Positions 27,258 through 35,897 of a stretch of 64,000 nucleotides of DNA are shown here, in pieces; the stretch's first letter is position 1, and each line of letters starts with the position of its first letter. The stretch lies in contig FMTU01000006.1 of NCBI GenBank assembly GCA_900100475.1, positions 1 through 64,000 of the forward strand, given 5' to 3'. This stretch comes from Sphingobium faniae (GTDB lineage: Bacteria; Pseudomonadota; Alphaproteobacteria; Sphingomonadales; Sphingomonadaceae). The notes beneath the pieces are model-generated. The model did no database searches. It saw only the letters and a list, made by a program, of their open reading frames with translations, and was not told the DNA's origin. Position numbers and translations under genes: made by a program.

Positions 27258-28061
27258 ATGACAGTCAAGGCAGCAGAAGGAACGCTGGTCGATCTGGCGA
27301 ATGGCGTTCTCACCATCACGCTCAATCGCCCCGATCATGGCAATTCCATCCCGGCCGACACGGTACCGGACGTGGTGCGCATGATCCGTTCCGCTGCCGC
27401 GACGCCCGAGGTTCGCTGCGTGGTGTTTCAGGGCGCGGGCAAGCATTTCTGCACCGGCGGCGACCTGCGCGCCTATGCGCAGGAACTGGCCGGCGGTCCC
27501 GAAGCGCTCCAGCGCAGCTTTACCCAACGCCTCGACAATGTTGCGAATCTGGTGAAGGCGCTGGTCGATCTGGACCGTCCGGTGATCGCGCGCTGCAAGG
27601 GCGTGGTCGCCGGCGCGGGCCTCATGTTCGCGTTGAGCGCGGACTGGGTGATTGCGGACGACAGCGCGCAATTCATGTTCTCGCACCGGCGCGCAGGCCT
27701 CAGCCCGGATGGCGGCGTCAGCTATCTGTTGCCGCGCATCGTCGGCCCGCGCAACGCGGCGCAACTGGTGCTGGGCGGCCAGGTGGTCAAGGCGGAGCGG
27801 GCGCTCGCCCTTGGGCTGGTTTCGCAACTGGTGACGGCCGGGGACATGGACGATGCGGTCGCAAAACTCGCCGGAGAGTTGGCGACCGCGCCGCAACACG
27901 CGATGCGTACCGCCAAGCGCCTGATCTATGGCGCGGCGGATCGCAGCCTGGAAGACCATCTTGCGGCCGAGACGCAGGGAATCGTCGAATCGGTCGGTCA
28001 TCCCGACTTTGCCGAGGGCGTCTGTGCCTTTCTGGAAAAGAGGCCGGCACGCTTCCTGTGA
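27258..28061 (+). CDS. Crotonase-family enoyl-CoA hydratase/isomerase
   Basis: 267 residues from ATG at 27258. Oxyanion-hole segments GAGKHFCTGGDLRAYAQ and CKGVVAGAGLMFALSADW are present. Neither of the two hydratase glutamates is found; instead HRRAGLSPDGGVSYLLPRIVG carries an Asp like the one used by PaaG-type isomerases. An isomerase or ring-opening role is therefore more likely than simple hydration (inference). Same operon as the MFE-2-like pair. Confidence 0.88.
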   Translation: MTVKAAEGTLVDLANGVLTITLNRPDHGNSIPADTVPDVVRMIRSAAATPEVRCVVFQGAGKHFCTGGDLRAYAQELAGGPEALQRSFTQRLDNVANLVKALVDLDRPVIARCKGVVAGAGLMFALSADWVIADDSAQFMFSHRRAGLSPDGGVSYLLPRIVGPRNAAQLVLGGQVVKAERALALGLVSQLVTAGDMDDAVAKLAGELATAPQHAMRTAKRLIYGAADRSLEDHLAAETQGIVESVGHPDFAEGVCAFLEKRPARFL

Positions 28062-28106
28062 CATGATCCGCCGGACGGCCCTTCAGGATAAAAGGGGGAG
28101 AGGAAT

Positions 28107-29438
28107 ATGAAGGCTGTTGTCATCGGGGCGGGACATGCCGGGCTTTCCGCCGGGCATCATCTGAAGAAAGCCGGCTGGGACGTGACCGTCCTTGAGGCGG
28201 CCGGCAGGGTCGGCGGAAGGGCGTCGACCTTCCGCAAGGGCCCCTATCTGATCGAAGCCGGGGCCACGCAGATGTCCACCGGCTATCAGGAATATATCGC
28301 GCTGGCCCAAGATCTGGGCATTGGCGACAGGCTGGTCGGGGGCACCAACAAGGTCGGCGTGATGCGCAACGGCCGGGTCTATATCATCGACGGCGCAAGG
28401 CCATGGACCGCCCTGTTTTCCGGCGCGCTGACGATGAAGAGCAAGCTTCGGATGATCCGCACCATCCGCGATTTCCTCGCGCTCGATCCGGGCATGAACG
28501 TGCTGGATGTCAGCGAGTCCTACAGGGCCGACACGGAATCGGCGCTGGAATATGCGGACCGGCGGCTCAACCGCGAAATCTATAATGTTCTCATCGACCC
28601 GATGCTGCGGACCTATACGATCAATCGCGGGGACAAGGTGTCCGCGCTCGAATGGTTTTCGGCGATCCGCAATCTTGCCGGGCAAAAATTCCTCGCCATC
28701 AGGGGCGGCGTTCAATCCCTTCCCGAAACCGTCGCCCGGACGCTGGATGTCCGGCTGAACAGCCTGGTCACGCAAGCCCGTCGCACAGCCAGTGGCGTGG
28801 AAATCCGCTATCGCGCGAGCACGGGGGAAGAGGCCACGATCGAGGCGGACGGCTGCGTCGTCGCCACCACGCTCAACCACACGACCAGCATCGCGCCCGA
28901 TCTGGCGCCCGCCATGGCCGAACTGGCCGCGCAATATCGCTATAACCGCGCCGTGCTGGTGCATCTGGGCTACAGCAAGCAAACCCTGACCGACGCTGCG
29001 GGCATCATCGTCCCGACCGTCGAGCATCCGCAAATCGGGCTGGTCTGGCTGGAGCATAACAAGATCGAGGATGCCGCGCCCAAGGGCCATTCGCTCATCA
29101 CCCTCTATTTCGAGGAATCAGGCATCGACGATCTTCAGCCCGGCGACGATTCGCAATTCATCGCCGTGGCCCGGCAATTTGCCGAGCGCCTTTATCCCGA
29201 GCTTGCAGGGCATCTCGACATGGAGGCCATCACGCGTTGGGACCAGGCGATCCCCAATCCCGCGCCGGGCATCTACACGGCCATCCATGCCATGAAGCAG
29301 CGCCTCGACCCTGCCAGCCCGATCCAGCCCGCAGGCGATTATTTCACCTGCACCGGCCAGAATTCGGCGATCCATTGGGGACGCCGCGCCGCCGAAAACC
29401 TGATCCGCCATATCGGCCGCAGCAACAGCATGACCTGA
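28107..29438 (+). CDS. FAD-dependent oxidoreductase (amine oxidase-like), paralogue of 3059
   Basis: 443 residues. KAVVIGAGHAGLSAGHHLKK and LEAAGRVGGRA give the FAD site; the C-terminal FTCTGQNSAIHWGRRAAENL closes it. The layout and several blocks match the protein at 3059 (for example GHSLITLYFEESG versus GKSLITYYIDHKA), so they are duplicates with probably different substrates. It is followed by a member of the uncharacterised paralogue family, a DapB-like dehydrogenase and a kinase, so one transcript unites all the repeated families. Confidence 0.85.
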   Translation: MKAVVIGAGHAGLSAGHHLKKAGWDVTVLEAAGRVGGRASTFRKGPYLIEAGATQMSTGYQEYIALAQDLGIGDRLVGGTNKVGVMRNGRVYIIDGARPWTALFSGALTMKSKLRMIRTIRDFLALDPGMNVLDVSESYRADTESALEYADRRLNREIYNVLIDPMLRTYTINRGDKVSALEWFSAIRNLAGQKFLAIRGGVQSLPETVARTLDVRLNSLVTQARRTASGVEIRYRASTGEEATIEADGCVVATTLNHTTSIAPDLAPAMAELAAQYRYNRAVLVHLGYSKQTLTDAAGIIVPTVEHPQIGLVWLEHNKIEDAAPKGHSLITLYFEESGIDDLQPGDDSQFIAVARQFAERLYPELAGHLDMEAITRWDQAIPNPAPGIYTAIHAMKQRLDPASPIQPAGDYFTCTGQNSAIHWGRRAAENLIRHIGRSNSMT

Positions 29439-29466
29439 CGGATTTCTATCAGAACGGAGCCATTTC

Positions 29467-30471
29467 ATGTCCAGTGACGATCTCGACTATCTGAAATCAT
29501 CGGTTGTCGGCTTCGGCCGGATTGATGCCGCCGCCGACGCTTTTCACGGCAAGCCCGACAATCCCCATTACTCCGTCACGGAAACGATCTGGTTCGAGGT
29601 GCTGGTCCCCGACGCCAATCTGGTCGCGCACTTCTACATCTATACCCGGCCCAATCTGGGCATCTGCGCGGCGGGCGCCTGGATGTGGAAGGGCTTTGCG
29701 CCGACCCCGTTCCAGATGGACCATTTCAACTATCAGGCGGCCCTGCCTGCCCCCCTTGTCGAGGGCAATATGGTTTCGGTTCCCCAGATCGGCTTGCAGG
29801 TGACGGTGATCGAACCGCTCAAGAAACTGAAGTTCAGCTATCGCCCGGCCAATTCCGATACCTATGCCGAAATCACCGCGACCGCGGCCCTGCCGCCGGT
29901 GATGCGGTCCACCGAAAAGCACTTCAACCAGTTCATGCGCTATCAGGGCGAAATCGTCCTCAATGGCGAGAAGATTCCGGTCGATTCCATATCCATCCGC
30001 GATCGGTCCTGGCATGAACCACGGGTCGAGGACACCATGTCGGCGCCGATCACCAGTTGGATCAGCGGCATCACGCCCGACGCCAGCACCGCCTTCAACC
30101 TGGTCGGTCATGACGATCCCAGCAAGGGCGCGGAATGGGCGGGCGTCTATCCGATCACGCCGGAAAAGGCGCTGTATGACGGTTGGTATTACAAGGACGG
30201 GGAGTTGCTGAAGGTCGTCAGCATGTCCAAGCGCAGCCAGCGCGATCCCGCCAACCACATGGCCCCGCGCGAAGTCCATGCCGAATTCGTCGATGCCGGC
30301 GGTGGCAAGCATGAAGTGCATGGACGCCCGGTCGCCGCAAGCTGGATGTCGAACTGGCCCAATATCCATGTCTGGCTGCCGCTGATGGAATGGGAGCTGG
30401 ACGGCCAGAAGGCGCAAGGCGACTGCCAGGAATATTGCTGGCCCGATTACGCCCGACGCTATTTCCGCTGA
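29467..30471 (+). CDS. Uncharacterised ~335-residue protein (paralogue family)
   Basis: 334 residues. It shares VGFGRIDAA, VTETIWFEV, SIRDRSWHEPR and the GD-Q C-terminal block with the paralogues at 16214 and 48781. No known catalytic motif. Of the four family members this is the only one transcribed together with a DapB-like dehydrogenase and kinase, which ties the family to that chemistry. Function unknown; a lipocalin-like ligand-binding or hydratase fold is only a guess. Confidence 0.75.
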   Translation: MSSDDLDYLKSSVVGFGRIDAAADAFHGKPDNPHYSVTETIWFEVLVPDANLVAHFYIYTRPNLGICAAGAWMWKGFAPTPFQMDHFNYQAALPAPLVEGNMVSVPQIGLQVTVIEPLKKLKFSYRPANSDTYAEITATAALPPVMRSTEKHFNQFMRYQGEIVLNGEKIPVDSISIRDRSWHEPRVEDTMSAPITSWISGITPDASTAFNLVGHDDPSKGAEWAGVYPITPEKALYDGWYYKDGELLKVVSMSKRSQRDPANHMAPREVHAEFVDAGGGKHEVHGRPVAASWMSNWPNIHVWLPLMEWELDGQKAQGDCQEYCWPDYARRYFR

Positions 30472-30516
30472 CCGGATAGCGGCGCGAAAGACTGAAAAAT
30501 GGATTGGAGAGAGACA

Positions 30517-31623
30517 ATGAACAGCTACAAGGTCGCCGTATGGGGCACCGGCATGGTGGGGGCGCACGCCCTGCGCTACATATTGGGCCGTCCCGACCTG
30601 CAACTGGTCGGCGTGAAATGCCATTCCCCCGCCAAGGAAGGACTGGACGCCGCCGATCTGGCCAATGGCGCCCACGCACCGACCGGAATCAAGGCCAGCC
30701 GCGACCGGGACAGCTTCCTGGCGCTGGACGCCGATGTGGTCATCTTCGTGCCCTTCGATGCCCTGACCGATCCTTCGGTCGAAGGCACGCCGTCCTCGGC
30801 CTGGGTGCCCGACCTGCTGGATCTGCTGCGCAGCGGCAAGAATGTCGTCACCTCGATCCTGTCGATCGCGCACTGGCGCCATCTCAAAAATGGCGAAGCG
30901 CTGCACGCGGCGATCGAGGAAGCCGGCCGGACCGGCAATGCGTCGCTCTATGTGACGGGGATTGATCCGGGCTTCGTGCCCGACGCCCTCGCCTATGCGG
31001 CCAGCGGGCTGGTCAGCGAAGTGACGTCGGTCGATGCATGGGAAATATTGGACTATGGTTCCTATGAAATCGTCGATGCGTTGCGCGCGCTCGGCTTCGG
31101 ATCACGTCCGGAAGACATGTCCGCTGACGGCATGGAAACGCTGCGGACCTGCTGGGGCGGCTGCCCCCACGTGCTTGCCGATGCGTTCGGCGTGACGCTC
31201 GACGATGTCGGCGTCGAGGTGCAGGTCGCCCTTGCCAAGGAAGGCTATGTCGCCGACTGCGGACTGGAAATTCCGCAAGGCACGATCGAGGCCATTTATT
31301 TTCGGGTCTTCGGGGTGCGGAATGGCCAGCCGCTGTTCGCGGTCAACCATGTGACCCGCATGGGCCAGCAATCCGGTCCCGAATTCCAGCGGATCGGGGA
31401 CGATGGCGGCTATGGCATCGACATCAAGGGCTATCCGCCGATCCGGGCCGATTTCCCCTTCGGACTGGAAGGCGGCACCGGCAAGGGCTGGTCGGACGCC
31501 ATGGTGATGACCTCATCCCGTCTGGTCAATTCGATCGAAAGCGTGGTGCAGGCCGAACCCGGCTGGCGGCTTTTCACCCAATTGCCGCGCCTGGGCGGCC
31601 GGTTCGCGCTCAAGCAGGCATGA
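30517..31623 (+). CDS. DapB-like NAD(P)-dependent dehydrogenase
   Basis: 368 residues from the ATG at 30517, preceded by GGAGAGAGACA. Rossmann motif KVAVWGTGMVGAHALRYIL, then FVPFDALTDPS and GKNVVTSILSIAHWRHLKNGEALHAAIEEAG, a layout like the paralogues at 1899 and 34771. The following kinase gene overlaps its stop (ATGA), so the two proteins are made together. Confidence 0.8.
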   Translation: MNSYKVAVWGTGMVGAHALRYILGRPDLQLVGVKCHSPAKEGLDAADLANGAHAPTGIKASRDRDSFLALDADVVIFVPFDALTDPSVEGTPSSAWVPDLLDLLRSGKNVVTSILSIAHWRHLKNGEALHAAIEEAGRTGNASLYVTGIDPGFVPDALAYAASGLVSEVTSVDAWEILDYGSYEIVDALRALGFGSRPEDMSADGMETLRTCWGGCPHVLADAFGVTLDDVGVEVQVALAKEGYVADCGLEIPQGTIEAIYFRVFGVRNGQPLFAVNHVTRMGQQSGPEFQRIGDDGGYGIDIKGYPPIRADFPFGLEGGTGKGWSDAMVMTSSRLVNSIESVVQAEPGWRLFTQLPRLGGRFALKQA

Positions 31624-33089
31624 CCAGCGTCAAGGCAGCAACGGCTTCCGGCCCCGCTTCTTTCTCGAACGGGCCGGCGCCGCTGCTGCCGACCTCCCCG
31701 CGGCTGATGGACGCCGCCCGCATCGCCCTGGCGCAGGTGATGGAGCGGGAGCCGCTGAGCGATGCAAGCCAGAACCAGTTGCGCGTCATCGACGCGATCC
31801 TGGTCAAACTCGACCGGCGTGACACCGATGGCGGCTATGCCCGTTGCCACGAATCCGGCCGCGCCCTGCTGGCATCACGCCCGAACTGCGGACCTGTGCC
31901 CCCCGCTCTTTCCCGCCACGCCGGCTTTGCGCAAGTCAGCCGGGACATCGGCATCATCGCGGAACGGCTCGCCCAGGCTGGCAAACAGGCATTGGCGGAG
32001 GGCGACGCCGCCTTTCCCGATGCGGCGATGGCATGGGAAGCGTCGCTCTACGCCTTGCGGATGGCGCCGACCAGACCCGACATTCCGCCCGAACCAGCGC
32101 GCATCCGCCTCGATGGGCTGGCGGCCTATCTGGACGCCCGCGGCATGGCTCTCCTCTCCCACAACAAGCTGGTCGGCGGCTTCCAGAAGGACACCATCCT
32201 GCTGAGCGTCAGCCAGAATGGCGGAGAGTCGGACCTCGTCATCCGCGCCCAACGTCCCGATCGGTTCGTCAGACTGGATGCTGGTTATGTGGTGGACGAA
32301 TTTGCGATCGTGAAGACGATCCATGATTGCGGCGGGACCGTGGCCCGCCCGCTTTGGGTCGAGAGCGACGCTTCCTGTCTGGGCGCGGCGTTCATGGTGT
32401 CGGACCGGGTGGCGGGACGGACGCCCAGTTCCGGACTGGTGCCCGAGGCGCTGTCCGATGCGGAATTGCGGCAGATTGTGGAAACCCTGGCCGATCTGCA
32501 TGGGCTGGACGCCGATGCCTTCCGCCCGACCTGCATCGGACACTGGCTCGACCATCCTGATCTGGCCGCCAACAGCAGAGCCGCCGTGGCTGCATGGGAC
32601 CGCCAGATATGGACGCCTGCCATCACGGCATCGCCCAGCGCGGCCATCGTCCTCGACTGGCTCGACCGGAACGCGCCCGACAGGACGGAAGCGCCGGTCC
32701 TGCTGCATGTCGATTATGGGCCGCACAATATGGTCATGCGCGATGGAAAGGTCGCGGCGATACTCGATTGGGAAAGCGCCCGGATCGGCGATCGCACGGA
32801 GGACCTGTCCTATCTGCTGCTCTATCTGGGCGAGCGGGCCGACCGGGAAGCGATGATCGCCTGGTATGAGGACCGCGCAGGCGTCCGGATCTGCCGGTCG
32901 GCGCTGGCCTATTTCGACGTCTATAATACGATCAAGATGATCATGGGCAGCGCCTTTGCCAACGCGCTGGTCGAACATGACCGGCAGGCGGCGATCGAAT
33001 GGTGCCATGTCGGCTTCTACACCCTTTATCAGGGCATCGTGGCAGCACGCGCAATGCTTGGCCCGTTGATCGGCAAGCCGGCCGACTGA
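31620..33089 (+). CDS. APH-fold phosphotransferase with N-terminal helical domain (acyl-CoA kinase-like)
   Basis: 489 residues, coupled by ATGA to the DapB-like gene. A ~150-residue helical N-terminal part precedes the kinase fold. The catalytic loop is LLHVDYGPHN (HVD in place of the usual HGD) followed by ILDWESARIGDRTEDLS. It is the most divergent of the four kinases and the only one with the HVD change. A strong hairpin terminator follows directly. Confidence 0.83.
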   Translation: MTSVKAATASGPASFSNGPAPLLPTSPRLMDAARIALAQVMEREPLSDASQNQLRVIDAILVKLDRRDTDGGYARCHESGRALLASRPNCGPVPPALSRHAGFAQVSRDIGIIAERLAQAGKQALAEGDAAFPDAAMAWEASLYALRMAPTRPDIPPEPARIRLDGLAAYLDARGMALLSHNKLVGGFQKDTILLSVSQNGGESDLVIRAQRPDRFVRLDAGYVVDEFAIVKTIHDCGGTVARPLWVESDASCLGAAFMVSDRVAGRTPSSGLVPEALSDAELRQIVETLADLHGLDADAFRPTCIGHWLDHPDLAANSRAAVAAWDRQIWTPAITASPSAAIVLDWLDRNAPDRTEAPVLLHVDYGPHNMVMRDGKVAAILDWESARIGDRTEDLSYLLLYLGERADREAMIAWYEDRAGVRICRSALAYFDVYNTIKMIMGSAFANALVEHDRQAAIEWCHVGFYTLYQGIVAARAMLGPLIGKPAD

Positions 33090-33128
33090 CAGGCCGGGGC
33101 GTCCGTCGTATCGGACGCCCCGGCCTGT
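33089..33128. terminator. Bidirectional terminator hairpin
   Basis: ACAGGCCGGGGCGTCCG and its exact reverse complement flank the loop TCGTAT, a 17-bp GC-rich stem between two convergent kinase genes (stops at 33089 and 33135). Confidence 0.8.
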
Positions 33129-33134
33129 CCCGCC

Positions 33135-34610
33135 TCAGATCAGTTGCTGCAACTGACGCCGGAACATGCGGTCATATTTGATCGTCCCGAAACAGGCGAT
33201 CAGATCCGGGTTGGGATTGATCGCGAAGGTTCCGAGCAGGCGGATGCTGGTGATGGCGTTGCGCATCGCAAAGAAGCGCGTGAAGAATTCGACCTGCGCC
33301 TCATCCGGTTCCGGACCGCCATGGGCACGATAGGTGGCGATGAAATCGTCCCAATTCATGATGCGGTCGATGAACAGGCGGCTGTAGACCAGATCCGCCA
33401 TGGGATCGCCCAGCGTGGCGAATTCCCAATCGAGCATGGCCGTGACGTCGCCGTCCTTCATCATCAGATTATGCGGCCCCGCATCGCCATGGACCAGACA
33501 GGGCGGCAAAGGGCTTTGGGGAACATGGGCGCGCAACCAACGGAATCCGCGCGTCAGGATCGGGGAATAGTCGCTGCGGTAGCGATGCCAGCAATCCTCC
33601 CAATAGTCGATCTGCGCCAGGATATGCTCCGTCCGCGTCGCGATGTCCGGCCGCAGATAGGCGGGCAGTCGCATGGTAAGGACGTCGAGGCTGTGCAACT
33701 GACCGAGCACGCGGGCCAGCCCATATCCCGCCGCCGCATGTTCCTCTCCCTCAAGCAGGCCGGTCGTATGCGGGATCGCGCGGCCCGCGACTTTCCGGCT
33801 CAGCATGAAGGGTTGTCCAAACAAGGCGGCGTCCGGCTCTACCGCCAATGGCTCCGCCACGGGCAAGCCGCGTTCATGGACGCAACGCAGCAGTTCATAT
33901 TCCTCCACGACCGCCGAATCGATCGGCCCGTAAGGATTGTCCCGCCGCATGACGAGGTCATCCCCGGCATCGCCGGAAAACTCGATGAACAGGGTTTCCT
34001 TCGAAAATCCTCCTGCGACAGGAACCACGCGCGCCACCGTCCTTGCGCCGGAAATCATCTCCCGGCCTTGCAGATAGCGGGTCATCCGGTCAGGCTCGAC
34101 GTGCCCTTCATCCTTTGCCGCCCCGTCTCCCAGCATGGGCAAGGCCCGTTCGCTGGCTTCGAAATCATCAATCAGACCGGCTTCAAGCGCAGCGAACGCC
34201 TTTTCCACCGATTCCCCGACCGATCCATCCTCGCCCGCTTCCAGCGCCGCGCCATGGTCCAGATGCGCCGCCCAGTCGAATCCCCCTTCGCCTGCCCGCT
34301 GGTCCGCGCCGTTGAGAATGTCCTGCTCCGCCTTGGCCAGCCGTGCGATGAACGCCTCGCCGCCGTCCAATCTGACGATCAGGTGGCGCAGGGCGCTGTC
34401 CATCGAAATGGCCACCGTGCGCGCCCGGTCGGAAACCAGTTCAGGCAGCAATATCTGGTGCAGATCCCGCCGGATGGCCGCCAGCGTGCGGCCGATCGCG
34501 GGCTGCTGCAACGGCGTCAACAAGCCATGCGGTGGGCCTGCCTGTCCATCCTGTTGTTCCGCCGCCGCGCCGTCCCGCTGCTTCGTTCCGCCATCCGCTT
34601 TCGCAACCAT
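33135..34610 (-). CDS. APH-fold phosphotransferase with N-terminal helical domain (acyl-CoA kinase-like)
   Basis: 491 residues from the ATG at 34610, which has GAGAGG seven bases upstream; a longer frame to 34640 lacks that spacing. A low-complexity Gln/Ala-rich leader of ~35 residues is followed by the helical domain (LAAIRRDLHQILLPELVSDRARTVAISMDS) and the kinase fold with LVHGDAGPHN and MLDWEFATLGDPMADLV. Divergent from the DapB-like gene at 34771 across operator site 7. Confidence 0.85.
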   Translation of the reverse strand: MVAKADGGTKQRDGAAAEQQDGQAGPPHGLLTPLQQPAIGRTLAAIRRDLHQILLPELVSDRARTVAISMDSALRHLIVRLDGGEAFIARLAKAEQDILNGADQRAGEGGFDWAAHLDHGAALEAGEDGSVGESVEKAFAALEAGLIDDFEASERALPMLGDGAAKDEGHVEPDRMTRYLQGREMISGARTVARVVPVAGGFSKETLFIEFSGDAGDDLVMRRDNPYGPIDSAVVEEYELLRCVHERGLPVAEPLAVEPDAALFGQPFMLSRKVAGRAIPHTTGLLEGEEHAAAGYGLARVLGQLHSLDVLTMRLPAYLRPDIATRTEHILAQIDYWEDCWHRYRSDYSPILTRGFRWLRAHVPQSPLPPCLVHGDAGPHNLMMKDGDVTAMLDWEFATLGDPMADLVYSRLFIDRIMNWDDFIATYRAHGGPEPDEAQVEFFTRFFAMRNAITSIRLLGTFAINPNPDLIACFGTIKYDRMFRRQLQQLI

Positions 34611-34672
34611 TTGCATTCCTCTCGCCATCGTCGCGCTCACCGTCGCGCCCGTGAAGTGATCATATCATTACG

Positions 34673-34686
34673 GTACACTTGCATAC
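34673..34686. promoter_or_regulatory. Operator dyad, site 7 (divergent promoter)
   Basis: GTACACTTGCATAC, 12 of 14 matches and identical to site 1 in its right half, located between the divergent kinase (start 34610) and DapB-like gene (start 34771). CATATCAT just left of it resembles the flank seen at sites 3 and 5. Confidence 0.65.
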
Positions 34687-34770
34687 TTTGTCTAGGCGAT
34701 GTATTCCTGCGACAAAGGTCGGAGCAATTTTGCCTCGCCCGAAGAATCATATCAGCCGAGAGGAGTTGGA

Positions 34771-35871
34771 ATGCGCGATCCCTATAAGGTAGTCGTCTGG
34801 GGCCCGGGAGGCCTGGGAGCTGCCTGCATTTATGAAATCGCTCAACGGCAGGACATCGAACTGGTCGGGGTGCGGTGCTTCGATCCAGCGAAAGAGGGCG
34901 TCGATGCCGGCGCGCTGATCGGCATCGACAATCTGGGCGTGACCGCTTCCCCGGATGCCGAAAAGGTTGCCGCGATCCCCTGCGATGCGGTGATCTTCAC
35001 CCCCCGAGACCTCGGTAATTTCAATAATGACGAGGAATTGCTCTGGCTGTTGCGCTCGGGCCGCAATGTGATCACCGTGCTGCCCTATCAGCATGTGCGG
35101 CTTTCGCGCGAACCGGAATTTGTCCGTCAGCTCGAAGAGGCTTGTGCGGCGGGCAATTCGGTCTTTCATGCGACCGGCGTCGACCCGGATGTCATCAGCG
35201 ACCGCGTGCTTGTGGGCCTGACCGGCTTTTGCAACGACATCACGAAGGTCAAGTTACAGGAAAACTGGGATTTTCAGTTCACGCCGCCCGAAACCATGGC
35301 GCTTTGCGGCTTCGCCAAGACGCCGGAAGAGGCGCGCGCCATGCCGGTGGCTGCCGTCATCGCGGAGAATTTCCTGACGCAGGTCTGCCTTGGCGTGGCG
35401 CATTCGCTGGGCGTCACCTATTCCCGCTATGAAAATTCGCATGACTATGTGGTGACGGACAAGGAAATCGTCCAGGAAAGCATGACGATTCCCGCCGGGA
35501 CGGTCGGCCGGGTGACGCATCGCTGCCAGGGTTGGGTGGGGGATTCCGCCGAGCCATTTTTCGAAATCGAGGTGAACTGGCATTCGGGCCTGGACATGCT
35601 GCCCGAAGGAACCGCCCCCGATCAATATTGGGTCATCACCATCGAAGGCCGGCCGTCGATCAAGTCGACCGTCGACATCAAGGGGTCGCTGGAAACCATG
35701 TCGCGTTTCATTCCGATCGGCGACCGCAACTCCGAACCCGGTTATCATGCGACCATCGCGCCCTGTCTTCAGGCCCTTCCGGTCGTCGCGAACGCCAAGC
35801 CGGGCATATTGCCGCTCACCCTGCCGCGCATGCGGTGGATGCCGGACTATCGCATGGCGGAAAGCCTTTAA
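34771..35871 (+). CDS. DapB-like NAD(P)-dependent dehydrogenase
   Basis: 366 residues from ATG at 34771 after GAGAGGAG; the frame is open further upstream but across the operator. Rossmann motif KVVVWGPGGLGAACIYEIA, then GRNVITVLPYQHVRLSREPE and ATGVDPDVISDRVLVGLTGF. It is closer to the protein at 1899 than to that at 30517 (shared TIPAGTVG and TIEGRPS blocks). It precedes a DUF1295 membrane protein by 26 bp. Confidence 0.8.
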   Translation: MRDPYKVVVWGPGGLGAACIYEIAQRQDIELVGVRCFDPAKEGVDAGALIGIDNLGVTASPDAEKVAAIPCDAVIFTPRDLGNFNNDEELLWLLRSGRNVITVLPYQHVRLSREPEFVRQLEEACAAGNSVFHATGVDPDVISDRVLVGLTGFCNDITKVKLQENWDFQFTPPETMALCGFAKTPEEARAMPVAAVIAENFLTQVCLGVAHSLGVTYSRYENSHDYVVTDKEIVQESMTIPAGTVGRVTHRCQGWVGDSAEPFFEIEVNWHSGLDMLPEGTAPDQYWVITIEGRPSIKSTVDIKGSLETMSRFIPIGDRNSEPGYHATIAPCLQALPVVANAKPGILPLTLPRMRWMPDYRMAESL

Positions 35872-35897
35872 CGTCTTCAGCTCACGAGGAACATAAT

